DNA from: Methylobacterium aerolatum
GTDB lineage: Bacteria; Pseudomonadota; Alphaproteobacteria; Rhizobiales; Beijerinckiaceae
Direction: 5' to 3'
Assembly: GCF_022179085.1 (NCBI RefSeq)
Contig: NZ_BPQE01000017.1
Location: forward strand, 62,001 to 126,000
Length of the DNA stretch: 64,000 nucleotides
The notes beneath the pieces are model-generated. The model ran no database searches and was not told where the DNA came from. It saw nothing but the letters and a program-made list of their open reading frames with translations. Every line of letters starts with the position of its first letter. The stretch's first letter is position 1. Below, piece by piece: positions 54,062-63,304 of this stretch. Made by a program: the position numbers and the translations under genes.

Positions 54062-55042
54062 ATGTCAGCTCTGGCCAAGCCAGCCCTGCGTTCCGTCGTC
54101 GTCGGCACCGGATCCTGCCTTCCCGGCCGGGCGGTGACCAATGCGATGCTCGCCGAGCGGGTCGAGACCTCGGACGAGTGGATCGTCCAGCGCACCGGCA
54201 TCCGCCAGCGGCACATCGCGGGGGAGGGCGAGACCACCGTCAGCCTCGGCACGCAGGCGGCCCGCGCCGCCCTCGACGCGGCGGGGCTCGGCCCCGAGGC
54301 GATCGACCTCGTGATCTGCGCCACCTCCACCCCGGACCACACTTTCCCCGCCGCCGCCACGGAGATCCAGGCGGCCCTGGGCATCGGCCGGGGCGCGGCC
54401 TTCGACCTCCAGGCGGTCTGCGCCGGCTTCGTCTTCGCGCTCACCACCGCCGACAAGTTCCTCTCCACCGGCGCCGCGAAGCGCGCGCTGGTGATCGGCG
54501 CCGAGACCTTCTCCCGCATCGTCGATTGGGAGGACCGCACGACCTGCGTGCTGTTCGGCGACGGGGCGGGCGCCGTGGTGCTCGAGGCCCGGGAGGAGGG
54601 TGAACGGGGGGTTCTGTCCTCCTCGCTCCGCTCGGACGGGCGGCACCGGGACAAGCTCTACGTCGATGGCGGCCCCGGCTCCACCGGCACCACGGGGCAC
54701 CTGCGCATGGAGGGCAAGGACGTCTTCCGATTCGCCGTCGGCCAGGTGACCGACGTGATCGTGGACGCCTTCGAGAAGGCGGGCCTGACCGCCGACGACC
54801 TCGATTGGTTCGTGCCCCACCAAGCCAACCGCCGGATCATCGAAGCCTCCGCCGACAAGCTCGGCATCGCCCGCGAGAAGATCGTCATGACGGTGGACCG
54901 GCACGGCAACACCTCCGCCGCCTCGATCCCGCTCGCCCTCGACGTCGCCGCCCGGGACGGGCGCCTCAAGCCGGGCGACCTCGTGATGATCGAGGCGATC
55001 GGCGGCGGGTTCAGCTGGGGCGCGGCCCTGATCCGCTGGTGA
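54062..55042 (+). CDS. fabH: 3-oxoacyl-ACP synthase III
   Basis: Starts fatty-acid synthesis by condensing acetyl-CoA with malonyl-ACP. 326 residues, thiolase fold. The catalytic triad is complete: Cys120 in [14 protein letters not shown], His253 in [12 protein letters not shown] and Asn283 in [30 protein letters not shown] is the usual CoA-contact region. Follows plsX and precedes ihfA, merR. About 160 bases separate it from ihfA, enough for a separate promoter. Confidence 0.96.
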   Translation: MSALAKPALRSVVVGTGSCLPGRAVTNAMLAERVETSDEWIVQRTGIRQRHIAGEGETTVSLGTQAARAALDAAGLGPEAIDLVICATSTPDHTFPAAATEIQAALGIGRGAAFDLQAVCAGFVFALTTADKFLSTGAAKRALVIGAETFSRIVDWEDRTTCVLFGDGAGAVVLEAREEGERGVLSSSLRSDGRHRDKLYVDGGPGSTGTTGHLRMEGKDVFRFAVGQVTDVIVDAFEKAGLTADDLDWFVPHQANRRIIEASADKLGIAREKIVMTVDRHGNTSAASIPLALDVAARDGRLKPGDLVMIEAIGGGFSWGAALIRW

Positions 55043-55201
55043 GCCGGAGGGGAATGTTGGGCCCAGGCGCAGGCTGCGGTTGACCACGCAGACGCGGCGG
55101 ATTAGCGTGCGGGATCATAGAGATAAACCCCGAACGGCGCGGCAGCCCAGGCTGCCCGCGGTCGTTTTTCGGGTGGATTCGAGCCGGTGAGGGGACGAGG
55201 C

Positions 55202-55522
55202 ATGGCAGGCAAGACGGTGACGCGCGCCGATCTGAGCGAGGCCGTCTACCATCAGGTCGGGCTGTCGCGGACCGAGTCCGCCGCCCTCGTCGAGACCGTC
55301 CTGTCGGAGATCTGTACCTGCCTCGCCAACGGGGAGACGGTGAAGCTCTCCTCGTTCGGCTCCTTCGTGGTGCGCAGCAAGGGCCGCCGGGTCGGCCGCA
55401 ACCCCAAAACCGGCGTGGAGGTGGCGATCGAGCCCCGGCAGGTCATGGTGTTCAAGCCCTCGAACGTCCTGAAGGCCCGGATCAACGGGCAGGCCGACGG
55501 CGCCCTCGACGACGACGAGTGA
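55202..55522 (+). CDS. ihfA: Integration host factor alpha subunit
   Basis: 106-residue DNA-bending HU-family protein that acts as a heterodimer with IhfB in nucleoid organisation and gene control. [30 protein letters not shown] forms the helical dimer core. [44 protein letters not shown] contains the two beta arms with the DNA-intercalating Pro in the RNPKTG turn. Start [11 protein letters not shown] at 55202 (an ATG at 55187 would add five residues). Location after fabH and before a MerR gene is conserved in alphaproteobacteria. Confidence 0.94.
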   Translation: MAGKTVTRADLSEAVYHQVGLSRTESAALVETVLSEICTCLANGETVKLSSFGSFVVRSKGRRVGRNPKTGVEVAIEPRQVMVFKPSNVLKARINGQADGALDDDE

Positions 55523-55606
55523 GGCCCCTGCCGCTGCGATGAGGCTTGAGCGGCGCCGGTCCTGACGCCAAGATCGACCGCGAACACGGATTTCAGCCGA
55601 ATCACG

Positions 55607-56110
55607 ATGCCCCACGCCCTCGCCGCCCTCGACGAACCCTCCGCGGCCCCGGAGAAGAGCGCGGGCGCCTTCCGCACGATCGGCGAGGTGGCCGAGACCC
55701 TGGACGTGCCGCAGCACGTCCTCCGCTTCTGGGAGAGCCGGTTCGGTCAGATCCGCCCCATGAAGCGGGCGGGCGGACGCCGCTACTACCGGCCCGACGA
55801 CGTGGACCTCGTGGCCGGCATCCGGCACCTCCTCCACGTGCAGCGCTACACGATCAAGGGCGCGCAACGGGTCATCCGGGAGAACGGCGTCCGGTTCGTC
55901 CAGGCCGTGGGCCGGGGCGAGGTCGTCGCCGGCCCCCCGCTGGTGCAGGATCTCGACGCGGGCCAGGAGGCGGGGATCGACGCCCTGCCGCCCTACGACC
56001 CCGCCACGGCGCCCCTGCCCGCCACCGATCAGGCGGCCCTGGAGGACGCCCTCGGGGAACTGCGCGCCTGCCGCGCCCTGCTCGACGCGGTGCGATTTCC
56101 GCCGGAGTGA
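55607..56110 (+). CDS. MerR family transcriptional regulator
   Basis: 167 residues. The winged-helix MerR DNA-binding domain is at about 22-95: [66 protein letters not shown]. No metal-binding cysteine loop is present in the short effector region. The C-terminal 50 residues are Pro/Ala/Asp rich with a final helix ([16 protein letters not shown]). This gene habitually follows ihfA in Rhizobiales; its targets are not known to me. Confidence 0.9.
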   Translation: MPHALAALDEPSAAPEKSAGAFRTIGEVAETLDVPQHVLRFWESRFGQIRPMKRAGGRRYYRPDDVDLVAGIRHLLHVQRYTIKGAQRVIRENGVRFVQAVGRGEVVAGPPLVQDLDAGQEAGIDALPPYDPATAPLPATDQAALEDALGELRACRALLDAVRFPPE

Positions 56111-56255
56111 CAGGTCCGGGCTGCTCGAGCCTGGGCCTCGGTCCCCGGCTTGGCGCTCGATCGCAGGCTTGGCCCTTGGTCGCGGTTCGTGCCCTGCGGA
56201 GGGTTCGTCCTGCCGTAGCCCTGAACTTCGCGGCGAGCCCGGCGTTAGAGGCCGC

Positions 56256-56675
56256 ATGGCAGCGCCCCGCCCGAAGCTGACCCCGAGTCAGGAGTTGATG
56301 ACCCGCCTGTTGCGGATCGTCCGCGCCTGCCCGGAGGCGGCCGCCGAGGTGCTCGAACTGATCACCCTGGTAAGCCAGGTCGAGGCGGCGACGGCGGTGG
56401 ATCCCCGCTACCGCGACGCCCGCCGGGTCATTGCACGGCTGCGCACGCCCCTGTGGGACATGGGGCCGGCCGACCGGGAGACCCTGCGCGCCGCCGCCGA
56501 GACGATTCGCCGGGTCTGCCGGCTGAAGGAGGACGACATCCCGGCCTCCCCCACCGCCGATGCCGGAGAACGGGAGCGAATCAGCGAGCGCCTCGCGGCG
56601 GCGCTTGGCGGCGAACTCTCGCCGACGCAGCTCGCGCGGGTCACCGGGGTGGTGGCCGCCGCGCTGCAGGAGTGA
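56256..56675 (+). CDS. Hypothetical helical protein
   Basis: 139 residues, no signal peptide, no transmembrane segment, predominantly helical. Segments LMTRLLRIVRACPEAAAEVLELITLVSQVEAATA and RLRTPLWDMGPADRETLRAAAETIRRVCRLKEDDI look like packed helices. No family is recognised. The third-position GC bias and the clear ATG at 56256 (MAAPRPKLTPSQEL) support coding. 145 bases after the MerR gene. Confidence 0.6.
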   Translation: MAAPRPKLTPSQELMTRLLRIVRACPEAAAEVLELITLVSQVEAATAVDPRYRDARRVIARLRTPLWDMGPADRETLRAAAETIRRVCRLKEDDIPASPTADAGERERISERLAAALGGELSPTQLARVTGVVAAALQE

Positions 56676-56834
56676 GGGGCCACCGCCGTCGCGGGCATCC
56701 CTCCGTCCGCGCGGGCGGCGCGGGCCTCGGCCCGTTCGCCCCGAGGTGACGCGTCCCCCTCGACGCGGCCTTCCCACGTCCCCACATCACCCTCGTGCGT
56801 CCGCCCCGACGGACGCGACTGGAGAGATGACGCC

Positions 56835-57290
56835 GTGACGATCGCTTCCGCCCTTCCCTTCGGTCGCGCCGCGGCGCTCGCCGGGGCCCTGCTGATGGCC
56901 GGACCGGCCTCCGCCCAGACAACCGTGACCCGGTCCAAGTCGGTGGCGGCGGGCCAGACGGTGCGCCTTGAGATCGCCCCCAACCTCAAGAAGGATTGCA
57001 GCCCCGGCCCGATGCCGGAGTTCAAGGTGTCCGGCGCGCCCAAGAACGGCTCGGTGATCACCAAGGTGGGCAAGCTGAAGACCCCGGCGAGCTACCGCTG
57101 CCCGAACAAGGAGGCCGCTGTTCAGGCCTTGTTCTACCAAGCGAATTCCGGTTTTACCGGTACTGACGAGGTGACGTTCGAAGTCAAGACTTCCGACGGA
57201 CAGGTGCAGACGCAGACGATCAAGATCACCGTCGGCGGCGCCAATGCCAAGCCGGGGACCGATGCCAAGAAAGAGGGCACCGATCTCTGA
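56835..57290 (+). CDS. Secreted Ig-like/cadherin-like domain protein
   Basis: 151 residues from a GTG at 56835 with GGAGAG eight bases ahead. Signal peptide ends ASAQ at about residue 28. The mature protein is a single beta-sandwich-like domain: VAAGQTVRLEIAPNLKKDCSP, GSVITKVGKLKTPASYRCPNK with two cysteines that could pair, and FYQANSGFTGTDEVTFEVKTSDGQVQTQTIKITVGG, the FxxGxDxxTFxV pattern of bacterial cadherin/Ig repeats. Likely periplasmic or surface-attached; function unknown. The interval to prkA (229 bases) is A+T-richer and probably contains the prkA promoter. Confidence 0.72.
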   Translation: MTIASALPFGRAAALAGALLMAGPASAQTTVTRSKSVAAGQTVRLEIAPNLKKDCSPGPMPEFKVSGAPKNGSVITKVGKLKTPASYRCPNKEAAVQALFYQANSGFTGTDEVTFEVKTSDGQVQTQTIKITVGGANAKPGTDAKKEGTDL

Positions 57291-57519
57291 ACGAGAGGCA
57301 ATCGAAACCCTGCCATGCATCGTTTTTCGGCGACACACGCCGCGTTTAACGATGACAACCTGCGCGGTCGTTCCCCTAGCCTGATATTCAGGCCGAAGAG
57401 TGTTGCACGCAATCACCATGATTGCGGCGTCTTCGCCGCGCTGCGACAAATGGCGGGCGTGTCGGTTGCATCCGAGCCGGGACAGGATGAAGCTGTCCCG
57501 GTCTGAGAGGGTGACGCGA

Positions 57520-59472
57520 ATGCCTATGCAAGCGACGAACGACCTCTTCCAGAGCTTCGCCCGCGGCTACGAAGCGCGCCGCGACACGGAGATGAGCCTC
57601 TCCGAGTTCCTCGAAGCCTGCCGCGACGAGCCCCTGATGTACGCGTCGGCGGCGGAGCGCATCCTGGCGGCGATCGGCGAGCCCGAGTTCGTGGACACCG
57701 CCAAGGATTCGCGGCTGGGCCGCATCTTCATGAACCGGACGATCCGGACCTACCCGGCCTTCCGGGAATTCTACGGCATGGAGGAGACGATCGAGCGGAT
57801 CGTTTCCTTCTTCCGCCACGCGGCGCAGGGGTTGGAGGAGCGCAAGCAGATCCTCTACCTGCTCGGGCCCGTGGGCGGCGGCAAGTCCTCCCTCGCGGAG
57901 CGGCTGAAGCTGCTGATGGAGGTCCACCCCATCTACGTGCTCAAGGCGGGCGACGAGGTGTCCCCGGTCTTCGAGAGCCCCCTCGGCCTCTTCGACCCCG
58001 AGGTGATGGGCGAGGAGATCCAGCGCCGCTACGGCATCCCGCGCCGCCGCCTCACCGGCCTGATGAGCCCCTGGGCGCTGAAGCGCCTGGACGAGTTCGA
58101 GGGCGACATCTCCCGGTTCAAGGTCATCAAGGTGCGCCCCTCGCGCCTGCGGCAGATCGGCATCGCCAAGACGGAGCCGGGCGACGAGAACAACCAGGAC
58201 ATCTCCAGCCTCGTCGGCAAGGTCGATATCCGCCGCCTGGAGACCCTCTCCCAGGCGGACCCGGACGCCTACTCCTATTCCGGCGGCCTCAACCGGGCGA
58301 ACCAGGGCGTCCTCGAATTCGTCGAGATGTTCAAGGCGCCGATCAAGATGCTCCACCCGCTGCTGACGGCGACGCAGGAGGGCAACTACGTCGGCACCGA
58401 GAACATCGGCGCGATCCCGTTTACGGGCGTGATCCTGGCCCACTCGAACGAGGCCGAGTGGCAGACCTTCAAGACGAACAAGAACAACGAAGCCTTCATC
58501 GACCGCATCTACGTCATCAAGGTGCCCTACTGCCTCCGCGTGACGGAGGAGCAGAAGATCTACGACAAGCTGATCTCCGGCTCGGAGCTCTCGACCGCGG
58601 CCTGCGCCCCGGGCACCCTGGAGATGCTGGCCCGGTTCGCGGTGCTCTCGCGCCTGCGCGACCACGCCAACTCGAACCTGTTCTCGAAGATGCGGGTCTA
58701 CGACGGCGAGTCGCTCCGCGAGGTCGATCCCCGCGCCCGCTCCATGCAGGAATACAAGGACTCGGCGGGCGTCGACGAGGGCATGGACGGGATCTCGACC
58801 CGCTTCGCCTTCAAGGTGCTGGCCGCGACCTTCAACCACGACACCACCGAGGTGTCCGCCGACCCCGTGCACCTCATGTACGTGCTGGAGCAGTCGCTCC
58901 GCCGGGAGCAGCTGCCCCCGGAAACCGAGAAGAAGTACCTGGAATTCATCAAGACGGAGCTCGCGCCCCGTTACGCCGAGTTCATCGGCCACGAGATCCA
59001 GAAGGCCTACCTCGAATCGTATCACGATTACGGCCAGAACCTGTTCGACCGCTACATCGACTACGCCGACGCCTGGATCGAGGACCAGGACTTCAAGGAT
59101 TCCGAGACCGGGCAGCTCATGAACCGGGAGCTCCTGAACCAGGAGCTGACCAAGATCGAGAAGCCGGCCGGGATCGCCAACCCCAAGGATTTCCGCAACG
59201 AGGTGGTGAAGTTCGCCCTGCGCTCCCGGGCGCAGCACGGCGGCCGCAACCCGAGTTGGACGAGCTACGAGAAGCTGCGCGAGGTGATCGAGCGCCGGAT
59301 GTTCTCGCAGGTCGAGGAGTTGCTGCCGGTCATCTCCTTCGGCTCCAAGAAGGACGGCGAGACCGAGAAGAAGCACGGCGAGTTCGTCGATCGCATGGTC
59401 GATCGCGGCTACACCGAGCGGCAGGTCCGCCGCCTGGTGGAATGGTACATGCGGGTGAAGCAGGCAGGGTGA
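57520..59472 (+). CDS. prkA: PrkA family serine protein kinase (YeaG)
   Basis: 650-residue AAA+-like kinase of the PrkA/YeaG family, active in starvation and nitrogen or stress responses. The N-terminal AAA domain has Walker A LGPVGGGKSSLAERLK (Lys at about 122) and SPLGLFDPEVMGEEIQRRYG. A characteristic segment is GGLNRANQGVLEFVEMFKAPIKMLHPLLTATQEGNY. The C-terminal PrkA domain includes HDYGQNLFDRYIDYADAWIEDQDF. Start MPMQATNDLF with GAGAGGG nine bases upstream. First gene of the prkA-yeaH-spoVR module. Confidence 0.95.
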   Translation: MPMQATNDLFQSFARGYEARRDTEMSLSEFLEACRDEPLMYASAAERILAAIGEPEFVDTAKDSRLGRIFMNRTIRTYPAFREFYGMEETIERIVSFFRHAAQGLEERKQILYLLGPVGGGKSSLAERLKLLMEVHPIYVLKAGDEVSPVFESPLGLFDPEVMGEEIQRRYGIPRRRLTGLMSPWALKRLDEFEGDISRFKVIKVRPSRLRQIGIAKTEPGDENNQDISSLVGKVDIRRLETLSQADPDAYSYSGGLNRANQGVLEFVEMFKAPIKMLHPLLTATQEGNYVGTENIGAIPFTGVILAHSNEAEWQTFKTNKNNEAFIDRIYVIKVPYCLRVTEEQKIYDKLISGSELSTAACAPGTLEMLARFAVLSRLRDHANSNLFSKMRVYDGESLREVDPRARSMQEYKDSAGVDEGMDGISTRFAFKVLAATFNHDTTEVSADPVHLMYVLEQSLRREQLPPETEKKYLEFIKTELAPRYAEFIGHEIQKAYLESYHDYGQNLFDRYIDYADAWIEDQDFKDSETGQLMNRELLNQELTKIEKPAGIANPKDFRNEVVKFALRSRAQHGGRNPSWTSYEKLREVIERRMFSQVEELLPVISFGSKKDGETEKKHGEFVDRMVDRGYTERQVRRLVEWYMRVKQAG

Positions 59473-59569
59473 GGCGCGACGCGCCGAGCCCTCAGCCGCC
59501 ACAGTTTCGGACGACCGGCAGGAGAGACTCCTCTCCGGCCGGACATGCGGGCGAGGGTTCAGGCACCTG

Positions 59570-60865
59570 ATGCATATCGTCGACCGACGCCTCAATCCCG
59601 GGGGCAAGAGCCTCCCGAACCGTCAGCGCTTCCTGCGCCGCGTCAAGGACGTGGCGCAGCGGGCGGTGCGCGAATCGGCCCGGGAGAACGACATCAAGAA
59701 CCTCGGCAAGGACGGCCGCGTCACGGTGCCGGCGGATGGGGTGCGCGAGCCGCGCTTCAGCCGCCAGCCGGGCAGCGGACGTCACGACCACATCCTGCCG
59801 GGCAACAAGACCTACGTGGAAGGCGACACGATCGAGCGCCCGCCGGGCGGCGGCGGGGGTGGCGGCGGCTCCGGCGAGGGGGGCGACGGCAGCGAGAACA
59901 GCGAGGACGCCTTCCAGTTCGTCCTGACCCGCGACGAGTTCCTGGAACTGTTCCTGGAGGATCTGGAACTGCCGGACCTCGCCAAGCGCCGCCTGTCCAT
60001 CGTCGAGACGGAGGGAATGCGCCGGGCGGGCTACACCATTACCGGCTCGCCCGCGAACCTCGCGCTGACCCGCACGCTGCGCAACTCCATGTCCCGGCGC
60101 ATCGCCCTCAAGCGGCCGAAGCCCGAGGAGGTCGAGGCCCTGGAGGCGCGCGTCGCCGCCCTCCACGAGGGGGACCCCGCCCGGGCCGACCTCGAGCAAT
60201 CCCTGGCGATGCTGCGGGAGCGCTCCAAGCGAATCCCCTACGTCGATCCCATCGACCTGCGCTTCCGCCGGTTCGAGCCCTACCCGCGCCCCATCGCCCA
60301 GGCCGTGATGTTTTGCCTGATGGACGTCTCGGGCTCGATGACCGAGCACATGAAGGACCTCGCCAAGCGGTTCTACATCCTGCTTCACATCTTTCTCACC
60401 CGGCGCTACCGCCACGTGGAGATCGTGTTCATCCGCCACACCGACCGGGCGACGGAGGTGGACGAGGAGACCTTCTTCGGCTCCCGCGAAACCGGCGGCA
60501 CGCTGGTCTCCTCGGCGCTGATCGAGATGAAGCGGGTCATCGCCGAGCGCTACGACCCGAACGATTGGAACATCTACGCGGCCCAGGCCTCCGACGGCGA
60601 CAACGTGTCGAGCGACGGGCCCACCGCCACCGACCTGCTGCGCGCCGACATCCTGCCCGCCTGCCAGCACTTCGCCTATCTGGAGGTGGGCGACGAGAAC
60701 GGCCCCCGGGCCGGCTTCGTGGAGCACCGCACCACCCTGTGGCGGACCTACGAGGCCATCGCCAAGGCGGGCGGCCCCATCGCCATGCGCAAGGTCAACC
60801 ACCGCCGGGAGATCTACCCCGTGTTCCGGGAGCTGTTCAGCCGCAAGGACAAGGCGGAGGCGTGA
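59570..60865 (+). CDS. yeaH: YeaH/YhbH family protein (DUF444)
   Basis: 431 residues. Starts MHIVDRRLNPGGKSLPNRQRFLRRVKD, the DUF444 hallmark. A Gly-rich spacer ([15 protein letters not shown], about 90-105) follows. The C-terminal part has a von Willebrand A-like fold with the metal site DVSGSMTEHMKDLAKRF and TGGTLVSSALIEMKRVI. YeaH is co-expressed with the PrkA kinase and SpoVR in proteobacteria; a partner or substrate role is proposed in the literature but not proven. 97 bases after prkA. Confidence 0.93.
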   Translation: MHIVDRRLNPGGKSLPNRQRFLRRVKDVAQRAVRESARENDIKNLGKDGRVTVPADGVREPRFSRQPGSGRHDHILPGNKTYVEGDTIERPPGGGGGGGGSGEGGDGSENSEDAFQFVLTRDEFLELFLEDLELPDLAKRRLSIVETEGMRRAGYTITGSPANLALTRTLRNSMSRRIALKRPKPEEVEALEARVAALHEGDPARADLEQSLAMLRERSKRIPYVDPIDLRFRRFEPYPRPIAQAVMFCLMDVSGSMTEHMKDLAKRFYILLHIFLTRRYRHVEIVFIRHTDRATEVDEETFFGSRETGGTLVSSALIEMKRVIAERYDPNDWNIYAAQASDGDNVSSDGPTATDLLRADILPACQHFAYLEVGDENGPRAGFVEHRTTLWRTYEAIAKAGGPIAMRKVNHRREIYPVFRELFSRKDKAEA

Positions 60866-60874
60866 AAGTCACGC

Positions 60875-60986
60875 CCCCTCCTCCCCCTTGTGGGGAGGAG
60901 CCGGAGGTGGGGGTGGTTCAGGAGGCACCGTTGCGGTCTTTCCGGCACCACCCCCACCCCTACCCCTCCCCACAAGGGGGAGGGTG
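60875..60986. repeat. G/C-rich inverted repeat between yeaH and spoVR
   Basis: ctcccccttgtggggagg (60881-60898) is an exact reverse complement of 60965-60982. The homology extends inward (ggtgggggtggt / accacccccacc). It resembles the arms around the DUF559 gene but encloses only about 30 unrelated bases and no gene. Confidence 0.85.
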
Positions 60987-61008
60987 ACGCGTTGAGGAAG
61001 AGGGTGCC

Positions 61009-62580
61009 ATGGTCGCCTCCACGATCGGATCGAAGACCAAGCCGGTGATCCGCGCCGACAAACCCCTGTTCACCGGCAACGACTGGGATTTCGACACCAT
61101 CCGCCGCATCCACGATGCCTGCGAGGAGCAGGCCCGGCTGCTCGGACTGTCGTGGTATCCGAACCAGATCGAGATCATCACCGCCGAACAGATGCTGGAT
61201 GCCTACGCGTCCATCGGCATGCCGCTGTTCTACAAGCACTGGTCCTTCGGCAAGCATTTCGCCCAGCATGAATCCGGCTATCGCCGGGGCCTGATGGGGC
61301 TCGCCTACGAGATCGTCATCAACTCCGACCCGTGCATCTCCTACGTGATGGAGGAGAACTCGGCGACCATGCAGACGCTCGTCATCGCGCACGCCGCCTT
61401 CGGGCATAACCACTTCTTCAAGAACAACTATCTGTTCCGGCAGTGGACCGACGCCGAGGGCATTCTCGACTATCTGGACTTCGCCAAGGGCTTCATCGCC
61501 CGCTGCGAGGAGCGCTACGGCCACCAGGCGGTGGAGCAGATGCTCGACGCCGCCCACGCCCTGATGAGCCAGGGCGTCCACCGCTACCCGCGCAAGAAGC
61601 GGCCCGATCTCGCCTCCGAGCAGCGCCGGGAGCGGGAGCGGGTGGAGCACGGCGAGCAGATCTACAACGACCTCTGGCGCACCCTGCCGACCAAGCCCGG
61701 CGCCGCGCCCTCCGACATGGCCGCCGAGCGCCGCAAGGCCCTCCTGGAACTGCCGCAGGAGAACATCCTCTACTTCCTGGAGAAGGTGGCGCCGCGCCTG
61801 CGGCCCTGGCAGCGGGAGATCCTGCGGATCGTGCGACTCGTGGCGCAGTATTTCTACCCGCAGCGCCAGACCAAGGTGATGAACGAGGGCTGCGCCACCT
61901 ACGTCCACTACCGGATCATGAACGCCCTCTCCGAGACCGGCCAGATCACCGAGGCCGCCTATCTCGAATTCCTGCAATCCCACACCAACGTCATCCGTCA
62001 GCCCAACTACGACGACCGGTCCTATGGCGGGCACAACCCCTACGCGATCGGCTTCGCGATGATGCAGGACATCGCCCGCATCGCGGAATATCCCACGGCC
62101 GAGGACCGGGAGTGGTTCCCCGACATCGCCGGCCGGGGCGACGGCATGGAGATCCTGCGCGACTGCTGGGAGAACTACCGCGACGAGAGCTTCATCGCGC
62201 AGTTCCTCTCGCCGAAGCTGATGCGCGACCTGCGCCTGTTCCACGTGATCGACGATCCCGAGGAGGATGCCTTGCGGGTGGAATCGATCCACGACGAGCG
62301 CGGCTACCGGCGGCTGCGCCGCTCCTTCGCCCGGCAATACGACGTGGCGTGGCTCGACCCCGACATCGAGGTGGTGGACGTGGACCTCGAGGGCGACCGC
62401 CGCCTGATCCTGCACCACAAGACCCTGAACAAGATCACCCTGCAGAAGGATGACGCCAAGCGCGTGCTCCAGCACCTCGCCGACCTCTGGGGCTACGACG
62501 TGGTGCTGAAGGAGGTGGAGCCCGCCACCGGCACGGTGCTGAGCGAGATGAGCGCGAGCGCGCGGCCGATCTTTTTTTAG
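61009..62580 (+). CDS. spoVR: SpoVR family protein (YcgB)
   Basis: 523 residues, the typical proteobacterial length. Recognised by DWDFDTIRRIHDACEEQARLLGLSWYPNQIEIITAEQMLDAYASIGMPLFYKHWSFGKHF and by VINSDPCISYVMEENSATMQTLVIAHAAFGHNHFFKNNYLF. WQREILRIVRLVAQYFYPQRQTKVMNEGCATYVHYRIMN and HNPYAIGFAMMQDI follow. Named from a Bacillus cortex-formation gene, but in non-sporulating proteobacteria it accompanies prkA and yeaH; molecular activity unknown. ATG at 61009 follows the inverted repeat. Confidence 0.94.
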   Translation: MVASTIGSKTKPVIRADKPLFTGNDWDFDTIRRIHDACEEQARLLGLSWYPNQIEIITAEQMLDAYASIGMPLFYKHWSFGKHFAQHESGYRRGLMGLAYEIVINSDPCISYVMEENSATMQTLVIAHAAFGHNHFFKNNYLFRQWTDAEGILDYLDFAKGFIARCEERYGHQAVEQMLDAAHALMSQGVHRYPRKKRPDLASEQRRERERVEHGEQIYNDLWRTLPTKPGAAPSDMAAERRKALLELPQENILYFLEKVAPRLRPWQREILRIVRLVAQYFYPQRQTKVMNEGCATYVHYRIMNALSETGQITEAAYLEFLQSHTNVIRQPNYDDRSYGGHNPYAIGFAMMQDIARIAEYPTAEDREWFPDIAGRGDGMEILRDCWENYRDESFIAQFLSPKLMRDLRLFHVIDDPEEDALRVESIHDERGYRRLRRSFARQYDVAWLDPDIEVVDVDLEGDRRLILHHKTLNKITLQKDDAKRVLQHLADLWGYDVVLKEVEPATGTVLSEMSASARPIFF

Positions 62581-62631
62581 GGATGTCGACCGCGCGGGGA
62601 GAATCGGTCCACCGACGTCGAGTCCCTCCGT

Positions 62632-62719
62632 CATTGCGAGCGCAGCGCAGCAATTCAGGGACGGAGGACCGCTTCACGACGTTGGCGCATCCCTGGATTG
62701 CTTCGCTGCGCTCGCAATG
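62632..62719. repeat. Inverted repeat ('cattgcgagcg' family)
   Basis: cattgcgagcgcagcgcagc at the left and gcttcgctgcgctcgcaatg at the right, with agggacggagg and catccctgg inside as in the copies at 11106 and 40441. It lies between spoVR and the thioesterase gene on the same strand. Confidence 0.85.
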
Positions 62720-62776
62720 ACGGCGAGGGTGGCAATACCCATTGCCCCACCCTCCGCAACCGTGCTGCATGAGCCC

Positions 62777-63202
62777 ATGACGACGCTCATGACGCTCACC
62801 GAGACCCAGGACTTCCTGGACCGCGAGTTTCCGCAGATGCAGGCGGGGGGGCGGGCCTATCACTTGGAGGCGGTGGGGCCGCTCAGCGCGCGGATGCGCC
62901 TCGAAGCCCATGAGCGCTTCCTGCGGCCGGGCGCCACCGTCTCGGGCCCTGCCATGATGGCGCTGGCCGATTACGCGCTCTATGCGGCGATCCTCGCCAA
63001 TATCGGCCCCGTGGCGCTGGCGGTGACGACGAACCTCGCCTTCAACTTCCTGCGCAAGCCCGCCTCGGGCGACCTCGTGGCCGAGTGCCGTCTCCTCAAG
63101 CTCGGACGGCGGCTCGCCGTCGGCGAGGTGGCGATCACGGCCTTGGGCAACCCCGATCTCGTCTGCCACGCGACGGGGACCTATTCGATCCCGCCGCGAT
63201 AG
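62777..63202 (+). CDS. PaaI-type hotdog thioesterase
   Basis: 141 residues. Hotdog-fold acyl-CoA thioesterase: RLEAHERFLRPGATVSGPAMMALADYALYAAILANIGPVALAVTTNLAFNFLRKP shows the long central helix with the Asp expected at the active site (MALADYALYAA) and the substrate-strand FNFLRKPASGDLVAE. The close GxLVCHATGTYSIPPR is usual. Substrate unknown; members hydrolyse phenylacetyl-, benzoyl- or acyl-CoA. Start ATG 62777 (MTTLMTLTETQDF), with a second at 62789. Convergent with ribE across a repeat. Confidence 0.87.
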   Translation: MTTLMTLTETQDFLDREFPQMQAGGRAYHLEAVGPLSARMRLEAHERFLRPGATVSGPAMMALADYALYAAILANIGPVALAVTTNLAFNFLRKPASGDLVAECRLLKLGRRLAVGEVAITALGNPDLVCHATGTYSIPPR

Positions 63203-63209
63203 CCATCGT

Positions 63210-63293
63210 CATTGCGAGCGAACGCGAAGCCATCCAGCAGCGCCACGTCTTCAGGCGTCCCGCAGCCCTGGATTGCTTCGCTGCGCTCGCAAG
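63210..63293. repeat. Inverted repeat ('cattgcgagcg' family), partly diverged
   Basis: cattgcgagcgaacgcgaag at the left and attgcttcgctgcgctcgca at the right, with an unrelated 36-base interior. Located between the convergent thioesterase and ribE genes. Confidence 0.8.
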
Positions 63294-63304
63294 GACGGGA
63301 GAGC

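Noticed and set aside
56111-56255. tRNA gene after merR, as found in some alphaproteobacteria
   Set aside because: No cloverleaf can be folded in this interval on either strand.
57348-57374. aacg-N18-gttcc, a reverse EcfG-type stress promoter motif
   Set aside because: It points to the minus strand, where no gene starts nearby, so it cannot drive prkA.
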